From assembly GCA_017936785.1 (NCBI GenBank), contig JAGBEV010000055.1, positions 1 through 64,000 on the forward strand: 64,000 nt of DNA, read 5' to 3'. Both the position numbers and the translations under genes were made by a program. Each line of letters starts with the position of its first letter. Position 1 is the stretch's first letter. This DNA is from Lachnospiraceae bacterium. Lineage in GTDB: Bacteria > Bacillota > Clostridia > Lachnospirales > Lachnospiraceae. Below the pieces are notes generated by a model. The model made no database searches. It was not told the DNA's origin and saw only the letters and a program-made list of their open reading frames with translations. This document shows, piece by piece, positions 9,075-16,602 of the stretch.

Positions 9075-9109
9075 ATGCACGTTTGACTTGTTTTCTCCGA
9101 ATTTCATTA

Positions 9110-9138
9110 TTGATTTTTAGTTTTATGTATCATATAAT
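9110..9138 (+). promoter_or_regulatory. Sigma-A promoter of the MATE gene
   Basis: TTGATT (9110-9115) and TATAAT (9133-9138) are separated by exactly 17 bases on the plus strand. Transcription would begin about 9145, giving a leader of about 120 bases before the MATE start, which contains a tiny open frame and a terminator hairpin. Confidence 0.65.
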
Positions 9139-9148
9139 ACTCCAAAAT

Positions 9149-9178
9149 ATGAATTGGCTTTTCCTTGCCGCCGGGTAA
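9149..9178 (+). CDS. Candidate leader peptide MNWLFLAAG
   Basis: Nine codons plus TAA starting only a few bases after the predicted transcription start, with no ribosome site, so it would be read leaderless or nearly so. It lies between the promoter and a terminator hairpin in front of an efflux pump gene, the arrangement expected for ribosome-mediated attenuation. A local hairpin (TTCCTT/AAGGAA, 9161-9182) covers its second half. Speculative. Confidence 0.3.
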   Translation: MNWLFLAAG

Positions 9179-9186
9179 GGAATTAA

Positions 9187-9243
9187 GCGTCAGACTTTCT
9201 ATCGTTAGGCCTTTGAAGACAGAAAGTTCTGGCGCTATTTTTT
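9187..9243 (+). terminator. Intrinsic terminator in the MATE leader (attenuator)
   Basis: Left arm GCGTCAGACTTTCT (9187-9200) pairs with AGAAAGTTCTGGCGC (9221-9235) and is followed by TATTTTTT. It sits after the promoter and only about 20 bases before the MATE start codon, so it should act on that transcript rather than on an upstream gene, because the upstream gene is on the other strand. Confidence 0.75.
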
Positions 9244-9263
9244 AGGTCTTGGGAGAGTGAAAA

Positions 9264-10595
9264 ATGGAACAACAATTCTGTATGCGGGATTTTGCACGTT
9301 ATACAATTTTAAGTGTATTGGGAACCTTAGGGGTATCCTGTTACATTTTAGCTGATACCTTTTTTGTGTCAAAAGGCTTGGGTACAAACGGACTTGCTTC
9401 CTTAAACCTTGCAATTCCTGTCTATAATTTCATTCACGGAACAGGACTTATGCTTGGTATGGGCGGTGCAACAAGATTTTCCATCTTCAAAAGTCAGGGC
9501 AAATATAAGGAAGTCAATGAAATCTATACCAATACCATATATCTTGCCTTATTTTTTTCAGCAGTCTTTGTCCTGCCCGGCTTATTCTTTTCTGATCAGC
9601 TGGCAATACTTTTAGGAGCAGACGCAAGTATATTGGAAATGACAGATACTTATCTGCAATGGCTGTTAGTTTTTTCACCCGCTTTTATTTTAAATGATGT
9701 GCTGCTCTGCTTTGTAAGAAATGATGAAAGCCCACAGCTTTCCATGATGGCTATGCTGATAGGCAGCTTTTCCAATATTGTGCTTGATTACATTTTTATT
9801 TTTCCTATGAAGATGGGTGTTTTCGGTGCTGTTTTTGCTACAGGTCTGTCACCGGTCATCAGCATCATCATTATGCTCCCGCATTGGATCAGTAAGAAAA
9901 ATACATTCCATTTTATAAAGACAAAAATAGAAGCTGACATCATAAAGCAGGATCTGTCATTAGGTTTTCCTTCTTTGATCTCACAGCTTTCTTCCGGTAT
10001 TGTAATGATCACTTTTAATGGGATTATCCTAAAATTAGAGGGAAATACGGGAATTGCCGCTTATGGTGTGATCGCCAATATTTCCCTTGTGATCGTAGCC
10101 ATATACACCGGAATTGCCCAGGGAATCCAGCCGCTTATCAGCACTTTTTACGGCATCGGAAATAACAAGCAGGCAAGAACGGTGCTGCGGTATGCTATGG
10201 TGACCATGCTGACCGTATCCTGTGCGGTTTATCTGCTGCTTTTTGTTTTTGCCCGGCCCATTACTGCTGTTTTTAACAGCGAAAACAATGTGGAATTACA
10301 ACGAATTGCAGTAAGCGGACTGAAACTGTATTTCGTATCGGTTGTTTTTGTGGGATACAATATCATTTTAGCCACATTTTTCACTTCCGTAGAGAAAGCG
10401 CTGCCTGCCCATATTCTGTCGATTTTACGAGGACTTATCCTGATCATTCCAATGGCATTTTTAATGTCGGCATTATGGGGAATGACCGGCATATGGCTTA
10501 CCTATCCGATAACGGAATTTATTACTGCATTACTTGGATTTGTAATATACAGGCATTATATATTTCAAAGCAAAAAGAAAGGAAATACGGATTAA
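9264..10595 (+). CDS. MATE family efflux transporter
   Basis: A 443-residue integral membrane protein with about twelve helices in two halves, typical of the MatE family (MepA/NorM-like). The N-terminus contains ILADTFFVSKGLGTNGLASL, the usual first-helix signature, and the linker contains YGVIANISLVIVAIYTGIAQG. It would export cationic drugs or metabolites in exchange for sodium or protons. ATG at 9264 follows GGGAGAG by a few bases. It is one of very few plus-strand genes here and is preceded by a promoter and an attenuator-like terminator, so induction by a translation inhibitor or ligand is likely. Confidence 0.92.
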   Translation: MEQQFCMRDFARYTILSVLGTLGVSCYILADTFFVSKGLGTNGLASLNLAIPVYNFIHGTGLMLGMGGATRFSIFKSQGKYKEVNEIYTNTIYLALFFSAVFVLPGLFFSDQLAILLGADASILEMTDTYLQWLLVFSPAFILNDVLLCFVRNDESPQLSMMAMLIGSFSNIVLDYIFIFPMKMGVFGAVFATGLSPVISIIIMLPHWISKKNTFHFIKTKIEADIIKQDLSLGFPSLISQLSSGIVMITFNGIILKLEGNTGIAAYGVIANISLVIVAIYTGIAQGIQPLISTFYGIGNNKQARTVLRYAMVTMLTVSCAVYLLLFVFARPITAVFNSENNVELQRIAVSGLKLYFVSVVFVGYNIILATFFTSVEKALPAHILSILRGLILIIPMAFLMSALWGMTGIWLTYPITEFITALLGFVIYRHYIFQSKKKGNTD

Positions 10596-10623
10596 AGAAG
10601 TCCACAAGACAATATGTTTGAAT

Positions 10624-10983
10624 TTATAATTTCATAAATGTGTCCTTATCCAGATAATAGTTTAATGCTTTTACCAATTCCTCATTGGTCACATCGCTTT
10701 TTTGCCTGAGGGCATTGATGATCACATCTTGAAAAATATCCGGCACGATGGAGCGGTCCATGCCATTTGCAACAGCAAAGTCCGGTATGATCTCTTCATC
10801 AGTTTCATCATCAAACTCAGGCGGAGCCGTAACACAACAAGGAGTCGTTAAAAGCAGTTCCTCATCCGCCTCATAAATATGCCAGTCATTATCTGCATAA
10901 ACAGCAGGTTCTCCTTCTTTCAGATACTTATCTTTTACCAGATCAATAACATCTTCAATGGTACATTTTATATTTTGTTTCAA
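10624..10983 (-). CDS. Small acidic protein of the NADAR operon
   Basis: A 119-residue acidic protein starting at TTG (10983) with GGGGG seven bases upstream. It resembles the DUF7716 type as I remember it: a central TTPCCVTAPPEFDDETDEE acidic stretch and a C-terminal helical part reading VIINALRQKSDVTNEELVKA then LNYYLDKDTF. No enzymatic motif is visible. It is the last gene of the macro-RlaP-RlaP-NADAR operon, 34 bases after the NADAR stop, and may be an accessory or immunity component. The convergent MATE gene ends 28 bases away. Confidence 0.65.
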   Translation of the reverse strand: MKQNIKCTIEDVIDLVKDKYLKEGEPAVYADNDWHIYEADEELLLTTPCCVTAPPEFDDETDEEIIPDFAVANGMDRSIVPDIFQDVIINALRQKSDVTNEELVKALNYYLDKDTFMKL

Positions 10984-11017
10984 ATAATCACCCCCTGTTT
11001 TGATCTATCTGCCAGCC

Positions 11018-11854
11018 TCAATCATCTATTTCATTCTCATATTTTCGCAGTCTTGCAATTTCTTCTCTTACCTCCATCAGCGCAAAGCCCAACAGGTTGC
11101 TTCCCCGCCAGTCATTGATATCACACTGTTTTGCTTCTTTTTCTGTCATTCCGATTCCCCAAATAGTATCATAGGGGCTTGCCTCTGCCAGTATGGCATC
11201 GCCGGTACTGAGCAGACATTGCCTCGCCTTTTTTAACTGGGAGAACTTATAGTAGTTGCCTGTCAATACGATCAAAGACTTAAACTCATTCCAGATGTCT
11301 TCATCAAAGCCCCTTACCTTTCTGCCCAGTCCTTTGATCTCTCCTTGTGTTCCAGCCTTCATAATAAGTTCATTTGTCTCCTGGTCTCCAAAAAGCAATG
11401 CCTTCTTGGACATCATATATTGTTCCATACAGCAATACTTTATGTGCCCCACATAAAAATCAGCCATATACCACTGACTAAAGCATTCTTTCCCCACACT
11501 GCCATCCTCGCCCGGATGATGACCCCAGAAAAATATGGTTTCTCTTTTCCATCCATCCCTCTGCTCTTTTCTGATCCTTTCGTTGGAATACGCATATTCC
11601 TTTGCTGTTTCCCAATTATAGATCCAGAAACCCTGATGATGTTTTAAATTGGATTTTTCCAGGCTCCAACAAACAGGGGCAGGAAATTTTTTATCATATT
11701 CTGCCTGCTGCTCTTTACTCAGCTTATGATACCACCCGGCAAATTCCATGGAATACGCTTCTCCATATCCCATTCTCCAGCCTATACTTCCCTGAGGAAT
11801 ACCGGGATATTTTAACCATACCGGTGCCATCACTCTCTCTGTTTTGTCTGGCAT
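11018..11854 (-). CDS. NADAR family N-glycosidase-like protein
   Basis: A 278-residue protein with a C-terminal NADAR (YbiA-like, PF08719) domain from about residue 105. Diagnostic elements are IFFWGH, FSQWYMADFYVG, CCMEQYMMSKKALLFGD with the glutamate expected for catalysis, IKGLGRKVRGFDEDIWNEF, LLSTGDAILAEASPYDTIWG and GSNLLGFALM. About 100 N-terminal residues are extra. NADAR proteins cleave N-glycosidic bonds of ADP-ribosyl or riboflavin-type substrates, and some remove ADP-ribose from guanine in nucleic acid. Neighbours with a macro domain and nucleotidyltransferase folds support an ADP-ribose or nucleic-acid repair role. ATG at 11854 follows GGGGGATAAAG. Confidence 0.88.
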   Translation of the reverse strand: MPDKTERVMAPVWLKYPGIPQGSIGWRMGYGEAYSMEFAGWYHKLSKEQQAEYDKKFPAPVCWSLEKSNLKHHQGFWIYNWETAKEYAYSNERIRKEQRDGWKRETIFFWGHHPGEDGSVGKECFSQWYMADFYVGHIKYCCMEQYMMSKKALLFGDQETNELIMKAGTQGEIKGLGRKVRGFDEDIWNEFKSLIVLTGNYYKFSQLKKARQCLLSTGDAILAEASPYDTIWGIGMTEKEAKQCDINDWRGSNLLGFALMEVREEIARLRKYENEIDD

Positions 11855-11879
11855 CTTTATCCCCCTCTCTATCAGATTG

Positions 11880-12197
11880 CTATTTCTCTAAAATCTTTAA
11901 AACCCACTCAAATAAAGTTGCATTTCCCTTGTGAAACTGGACAAGGGTTTTCTTCAGATCCCATCCGTTAATATCCAGCACTTCATCAAGCTGCCATTCA
12001 ATGACATCTCTTTTTTCCTGAAGGCTTAAATAATCATTTCCGGGGCGTACATAGACAAATCTTACATCATAATCGCTATCCGGCGATTCCACACCCCATG
12101 CCCTGCTGCCGGATTCCACTGCATATAAAACTCTCACATTTTCTTTTTCTTCTATTTCTGCCAGTTTTTCCTCAATCTCTTTTCTGATGTCCCTCAC
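11880..12197 (-). CDS. RlaP-like nucleotidyltransferase, C-terminally truncated
   Basis: A 105-residue protein starting at GTG (12197), overlapping the preceding stop by four bases. It carries the nucleotidyltransferase signature GSRAWGVESPDSDYDVRF near residues 30-47, with the two metal aspartates at about 42 and 44, as in PF10127 proteins. Relatives are about 230-260 residues; here the protein stops soon after FHKGNATLFEW, so the helical C-terminal half is missing. It may be inactive or act together with the longer paralogue next to it. Second nucleotidyltransferase of the operon. Confidence 0.75.
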   Translation of the reverse strand: MRDIRKEIEEKLAEIEEKENVRVLYAVESGSRAWGVESPDSDYDVRFVYVRPGNDYLSLQEKRDVIEWQLDEVLDINGWDLKKTLVQFHKGNATLFEWVLKILEK

Positions 12198-13216
12198 GAA
12201 AAATCACCTTCTATTGCCTTTCTGTTCACGTATTCAACAAATTGTTCCACCTTTTCCATGTCAGGATTGTCCGGTAATTTTGTATTCTGTGTCGCAGTCT
12301 CTAATTTACTTTCATAATCAGATAACATGTCATAGAATTCCTTAGAAAATGTTTTGTCTTCCTTCTGGAAATCTCCTCTCCTTATGCTCTTGAGCAATTC
12401 CAGATCATCCACTCTGTGAGTTCTGATTTCACCTTTTTCCAGAATATCTATTGCCATCATGAAAAGGCGTATCAGATGCATGGCATGTTTATTCAGATGG
12501 TCATCATCCTTTTTCTTATTACGCTTACCGATCTTGTCATAGTCCCTGATCACGTTATTCATAGCACCTAACATATTTTCATAATCCCGTAATGGCAAGT
12601 GCTTATATTCTGCATCTATGAATATTTCCGTCTGAAACTCCGGATTATCCGACTCATCAATATAAATATGGATATTGCCTTTTTCAAACATTTCATTCTT
12701 CCGCCTGAAATCTTCCAAAGCATTTTTAACAGAATTATAAATATGCTGCTCCCGTTCCTGCTGCGGCATGGAATCTCTGGCAATGGCATTCTGCAGCCTT
12801 CTCAACTGGGCGCTTGCGTATCCTCCAAAGGACTTTGCCGCTCTCTTTGACAAAAACAGGTTCTTATGATCTAATAACTCCTGCCCTAATGCGGTCCTGA
12901 TCAGATACTGGTCATCATCCAATCCCAACAGCTCTATGGTGTTAGGATTACACTCCAGCAAAAGCTTCACGATTTTGTTAAAGGAATAGATCACCGTATC
13001 TGTGCCATCATCCTCATATTGTTCAAATTCGGTTAATCCCAACAGATCTGAGGGCAGATTCAATGTGATCCCTCTAAAATCAATGTCACTGTTTTCATTA
13101 TTTGTTCCATATGCATAACTTCCTCCAAGACCCATGAGAATTATGCGTTTCCCAAGCCTTGGATTTTCACGAAGGAAATCATATTCAGATGAATTCATGA
13201 TCTTAATAAAATCCAT
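12194..13216 (-). CDS. RlaP-like nucleotidyltransferase
   Basis: A 340-residue cytosolic protein of the DNA polymerase beta-like nucleotidyltransferase fold (PF10127, RlaP type). The active-site motif is GGSYAYGTNNENSDIDFRG at about residues 31-49, with aspartates 44 and 46 as metal ligands. A helical C-terminal half includes the conserved stretch HAMHLIRLFMMAIDILE. RlaP-type enzymes have been linked by gene neighbourhood to RNA repair. ATG follows the macro-domain stop by two bases and overlaps the truncated paralogue by four, so translation is coupled. The nucleotide and acceptor are unknown. Confidence 0.82.
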   Translation of the reverse strand: MDFIKIMNSSEYDFLRENPRLGKRIILMGLGGSYAYGTNNENSDIDFRGITLNLPSDLLGLTEFEQYEDDGTDTVIYSFNKIVKLLLECNPNTIELLGLDDDQYLIRTALGQELLDHKNLFLSKRAAKSFGGYASAQLRRLQNAIARDSMPQQEREQHIYNSVKNALEDFRRKNEMFEKGNIHIYIDESDNPEFQTEIFIDAEYKHLPLRDYENMLGAMNNVIRDYDKIGKRNKKKDDDHLNKHAMHLIRLFMMAIDILEKGEIRTHRVDDLELLKSIRRGDFQKEDKTFSKEFYDMLSDYESKLETATQNTKLPDNPDMEKVEQFVEYVNRKAIEGDFS

Positions 13217-13218
13217 TG

Positions 13219-13743
13219 TTATTCCTGCTCCCTATAATACCTGTTTACCTCTGCCTCATATACTCTTTCCGTGTTTTCATCAAACAAGACCCACTCCACC
13301 AGGTCTATCTTTCCGGCATTTTCTTCCAGAAACCCTGCTACAGTACCAACCGCTATCTTCGCCGCTTTATCCACAGGAAAATGATAGATTCCGGTAGATA
13401 TGGATGGAAATGCAATCCTGCGGATATTATGCTCTACCGCCAACTTCATGGAATTATAATAACAGCTTGCCAGCAATTCCTCTTCGTTCTTTTTGCCGCC
13501 ATTCCATACAGGACCAACGGTGTGGATCACATAAGCGCAGGGCAGATGATACCCTTTGGTTATCTTTGCCTGACCGGTTTTGCAGCCCCCAAGCAGCCGG
13601 CATTCAAATAAAAGTTCCGGTCCTGCGGCACGATGAATCGCACCATCAACGCCGCCACCGCCTAAAAGACTGGTATTTGCTGCATTTACAATTGCCTGCA
13701 CATCTGTAATTTTTGTAATATCTCCTCTGATTGTTTTTATCAT
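13219..13743 (-). CDS. Macro domain protein (ADP-ribose binding/hydrolysing)
   Basis: A 174-residue single macro domain of the MacroD/YmdB class. The adenine-aspartate region [17 protein letters not shown] starts at residue 7, the catalytic glycine-rich loop [14 protein letters not shown] at about 28-41, and the phosphate loop reads ISTGIYHFP near 120. Such proteins bind ADP-ribose and remove it from proteins or O-acetyl-ADP-ribose. AAAGG precedes the ATG. It is the first gene of a tightly packed operon with two nucleotidyltransferases and NADAR. A TATAAT at 13798-13803 on the minus strand, just past the previous gene, may be the operon -10, but its -35 is poor. Confidence 0.92.
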   Translation of the reverse strand: MIKTIRGDITKITDVQAIVNAANTSLLGGGGVDGAIHRAAGPELLFECRLLGGCKTGQAKITKGYHLPCAYVIHTVGPVWNGGKKNEEELLASCYYNSMKLAVEHNIRRIAFPSISTGIYHFPVDKAAKIAVGTVAGFLEENAGKIDLVEWVLFDENTERVYEAEVNRYYREQE

Positions 13744-13814
13744 CTCTATACCTTTCTAACCTAAATCCCTTACCATAAACTTGAATTTTAAAATTATATC
13801 CCCCTTATATCTTA

Positions 13815-14369
13815 TTAAGATTTCAGACGGGATTCCAATATTTTCATCTCAAGCTGTATATCCGTTTTTACCGCCTCAGCCCCAAGATTATCTTCTTCAG
13901 ACACAATGTGAAATTTCATATCATTTGAAGAATTATAGATATCAATCAATTTTAAATATAAGCTGACGGGAAACTCATAAGACCACGATTCTCTATACCC
14001 TAACAAACCATATTTTTTAAGGATGCAGGTCATAGCCTCCAAAAAAGAGTTTAAAAATTCAAAATAATCAAAATGAAATTCTTTAACAGTCTCTAATTTC
14101 TTACTTTCAAAATCCTTGTAACTTTTAATGACCACATGTAAAGAATCATTCTCACACTCCAGCTCCCAAATATCCGTTGCCGGTTCCCTATGTGCAACAA
14201 AAGTATTCTTTGGTCCATCATCCGTTAAATCGCCATGAGCATATATAAGTGCCAGCATCAGATCATTTACAAAATCATTGATATAAGAATAGTCAAAGAA
14301 ATGCTTTAAACTGTCATCCTGCATTTCCCCCATGATCCAGCCTGAGGAAATTCTTAATATCTGAAACAT
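13815..14369 (-). CDS. Hypothetical protein
   Basis: About 184 residues from the ATG at 14369 (MFQILRISSGWIMGEMQ), which has AGGAG and AAGG upstream; the longer frame from 14408 lacks an RBS. The N-terminal phrase LRISSGWIMGEM followed by FFDYSYIN and an acidic middle recalls orphan immunity-type proteins, but I cannot assign a family. It precedes the macro-domain operon by 71 bases on the same strand and could be part of it. Confidence 0.55.
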   Translation of the reverse strand: MFQILRISSGWIMGEMQDDSLKHFFDYSYINDFVNDLMLALIYAHGDLTDDGPKNTFVAHREPATDIWELECENDSLHVVIKSYKDFESKKLETVKEFHFDYFEFLNSFLEAMTCILKKYGLLGYRESWSYEFPVSLYLKLIDIYNSSNDMKFHIVSEEDNLGAEAVKTDIQLEMKILESRLKS

Positions 14370-14427
14370 ATCAACCTTACTCCTGAAAATGTTTTTATCT
14401 TCAATCACTTCTGAACTGTGAAATCAC

Positions 14428-14470
14428 ATAATAAATATAACATATTATAAACAAACTGTGTAAATTGGTA
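14428..14470 (-). promoter_or_regulatory. AT-rich promoter block, copy C
   Basis: On the minus strand TTTACA (14459-14464) precedes two overlapping AT-rich -10 candidates, TATAAT (14444-14449) and TATATT (14434-14439). The downstream TTATGTGATTT is shared with copy A. It lies upstream of the gene starting at 14369. Confidence 0.35.
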
Positions 14471-14587
14471 AAAAACTTTCTACATCTGCAAAAAACCTAA
14501 AGATTACGAGAAAAAATCCGAAATATAATGTAACAGATCAGTAAAAGGATTTGCTATTTGAAATAATTTGATCACGGAGGATCGTAT

Positions 14588-15649
14588 ATGAATATAAATG
14601 GAAATAGCATTTTCATGGGTGCCTATGAAGAAAGAAAACATCAAAGTTACCAGCTTAATCCCAGGCTGTTGAATGTTAGCGAAGAGAAACAGGCTGAAAT
14701 CGAAAGCAAGCTTGAAGCTGCAATAAAGAGTATTGATTGGAATAATGATAAATCTCAGAATGCAAAAGTATCTATTTCAAAGGAAGATATGGATTTCTTA
14801 TGTAGTGAAGAAGGCTTTGAAAAGATGAAAAAAGATGCTGCTGATCTTTACCTGACAAATGCAAATATACAAACGGAAATTGCAACGGGAAGAGAAGAAA
14901 CGGATGCATTTTGGAAAAACACCGGCAATCAATGGCTGATTTTCAGCGAATATCTGTATAACAACGATTTTTATACAAATATGACCGATGAAGAAGTGCA
15001 GGAAACGGAGAAGACTCTTGCACAAATAACAGCAGGGATGGATCACTTGAGCCGGACACAATACACAACAGGTATAGAATTCAGTGATTATTTTGGACAT
15101 GGCGCAAATTATTTCATGAGCTCCAGTGAAGTTTTGGTGGAATTGGAAGCATCAACAAGTGCATTAAGATATTTTTCAGATAAATTTGTTTCAGAAGATA
15201 AAAAAGAACAGTTTGATGAGTTAATCAATCTTTATCATACCCATAATACTGAGATCATAGGAGGATATGTGAACCCTATAGAAAGTTTTAATAAAATGGT
15301 GCATAATATCCATTCGGGCAAATACCCTGATTCCAGTGTGTTAAAAATATCCGCTGAAAAAATAGTAGATGAATATAAATATACATTATTGTTAGGAAAT
15401 ATTTCCAAGACGGATACAGAACGGGCTGCTTTTCAGAAAAAAATCACGTCTGTGTTTGATGCAATATTTCAGAAAGCAGATTTGTCTGAGACATTCTGGA
15501 CACAGCTAAAAGATACCTATTTAGCTTATACAACTAATGATAGTGAAGATGAAGCTTTTAGGAATTATATATGGGATAACTCTTCGTTCACAATGAATCG
15601 TATTCAAAATTATTGGTATCATATGATAAATCAAGATTTTATTTATTAG
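14588..15649 (+). CDS. Hypothetical protein, plus strand
   Basis: A 353-residue soluble, acidic, mostly helical protein without signal peptide or transmembrane segment. I do not recognise the family; there is no obvious repeat or catalytic motif. The start is well supported by GGAGG seven bases before ATG, and a TATAAT about 65 bases upstream could be its -10. Its 3' end overlaps a small minus-strand frame by eleven bases. It is the only plus-strand gene between 10.6 and 59 kb, which suggests independent acquisition. Confidence 0.6.
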   Translation: MNINGNSIFMGAYEERKHQSYQLNPRLLNVSEEKQAEIESKLEAAIKSIDWNNDKSQNAKVSISKEDMDFLCSEEGFEKMKKDAADLYLTNANIQTEIATGREETDAFWKNTGNQWLIFSEYLYNNDFYTNMTDEEVQETEKTLAQITAGMDHLSRTQYTTGIEFSDYFGHGANYFMSSSEVLVELEASTSALRYFSDKFVSEDKKEQFDELINLYHTHNTEIIGGYVNPIESFNKMVHNIHSGKYPDSSVLKISAEKIVDEYKYTLLLGNISKTDTERAAFQKKITSVFDAIFQKADLSETFWTQLKDTYLAYTTNDSEDEAFRNYIWDNSSFTMNRIQNYWYHMINQDFIY

Positions 15650-15770
15650 TATCCCTGCCACAGTGGGGACACCTGACTTTTAACAGCATCCATACACAAG
15701 AAAAAATAATCAGCAAAATAGCTATAATAATCAATATAGGATTCTTTCCTGGAAAATTCAAACTGATCAA
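15639..15770 (-). CDS. Small membrane-anchored zinc-half-site protein
   Basis: A 43-codon frame from TTG at 15770, overlapping the stop of the zinc-ribbon gene above (TTGA overlap), so it could be made by coupled translation. The peptide has a clear single transmembrane helix (ILIIIAILLIIFSCVWMLL) followed by VRCPHCGRDTNK, a CxxC knuckle. Composition is far from random, but there is no independent strong RBS. No family recognised. Confidence 0.4.
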   Translation of the reverse strand: MISLNFPGKNPILIIIAILLIIFSCVWMLLKVRCPHCGRDTNK

Positions 15771-16327
15771 TTCTCATCTGATCTCCAGATATGTATCCGT
15801 TCATTATTTACTCTCATCATGGCACTTCTAATGATTCCCTTACTTACCATATCTTCAAATATTTCATAATATCGTTCCATAAACGATTCTTTATCATCAA
15901 ATTCAGTATTATCATATTCCAGATTACAGCCCGGCATTATATAGCCTTTATGTTCACGCCAGTCCGGTTTCTCATCATTCCATTCAGCATGAAGCAAACC
16001 TTTCCATTGTTTTCCCTTTTCAGAAACGAGAAGTTTTTTACTGACAACAGCGCTTTCCGGTTTAAAAAAGTGCAATTTACTATTGTCTTCAATATCTTCC
16101 AATATAACTCGTCCGCACTCCGGGCACTGATACATATAACGCCCCATGGAAGAACAGGAAAACCGTATATTCTCTTTTTCCCTGTGATTCATCGTCTCAT
16201 CATCAACGAGCTGATCAATACCGTTCCAAAAATCTTCATAATCCTGATCCGGCAGAACATGAGCTTTGTATGAAAGAAAATCCGTTTGATCAGTTATCCT
16301 TTTTCCGCAAATACAATAGAAATGCAT
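15767..16327 (-). CDS. Zinc-ribbon-containing hypothetical protein
   Basis: About 186 residues from the ATG at 16327 (MHFYCICGKRI), preceded by GGGAGG; the frame from 16351 has no RBS. It has CxC at the N-terminus and CPECG near residue 60, probably one zinc site. The C-terminal half (NLEYDNTEFDDKESFMERYY) is acidic and ends IHIWRSDEN. Proteins of this kind recur as orphan genes in gut Clostridia; function unknown. Followed immediately by a small membrane zinc-motif frame. Confidence 0.6.
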   Translation of the reverse strand: MHFYCICGKRITDQTDFLSYKAHVLPDQDYEDFWNGIDQLVDDETMNHREKENIRFSCSSMGRYMYQCPECGRVILEDIEDNSKLHFFKPESAVVSKKLLVSEKGKQWKGLLHAEWNDEKPDWREHKGYIMPGCNLEYDNTEFDDKESFMERYYEIFEDMVSKGIIRSAMMRVNNERIHIWRSDEN

Positions 16328-16533
16328 TTTTCCTCCCTGTTTCCGCTTCAATATTCAATATGCATTTTGCATGTTGGCAAGCATTCCCACGGCAAGCAAT
16401 GTCAAAAACAAAGATACCATTTTTTAATATTTATGATATTTCTTAAGCATGGAACCAGCCTCCAACTATATAATATATCTAAACTTCCTGCATGCCAAGT
16501 GGCAATTAATGCAGAATGCTTATAATAAAAACT

Positions 16534-16573
16534 AAGGGACAGCTAATTACCATTCTTTCATTAGCCGTCCCTT
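16534..16573 (-). terminator. Intrinsic terminator after the aquaporin gene
   Basis: AAGGGACAGCTAAT (16534-16547) pairs with ATTAGCCGTCCCTT (16560-16573) with one mismatch. On the minus strand it is followed by AGTTTTTATT, just after the aquaporin stop at 16603. A T-rich flank also lies on the plus side, so it may work in both directions. Confidence 0.8.
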
Positions 16574-16602
16574 GATCATTTTTTATCCGATATGTATCTT
16601 TT

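Noticed and set aside
9141-9243. ZTP or guanidine riboswitch in the MATE leader
   Set aside because: GCCGCCGGG recalls one ZTP segment, but the required GTGACTGGCG half and pseudoknot are absent; guanidine motifs do not fit either.
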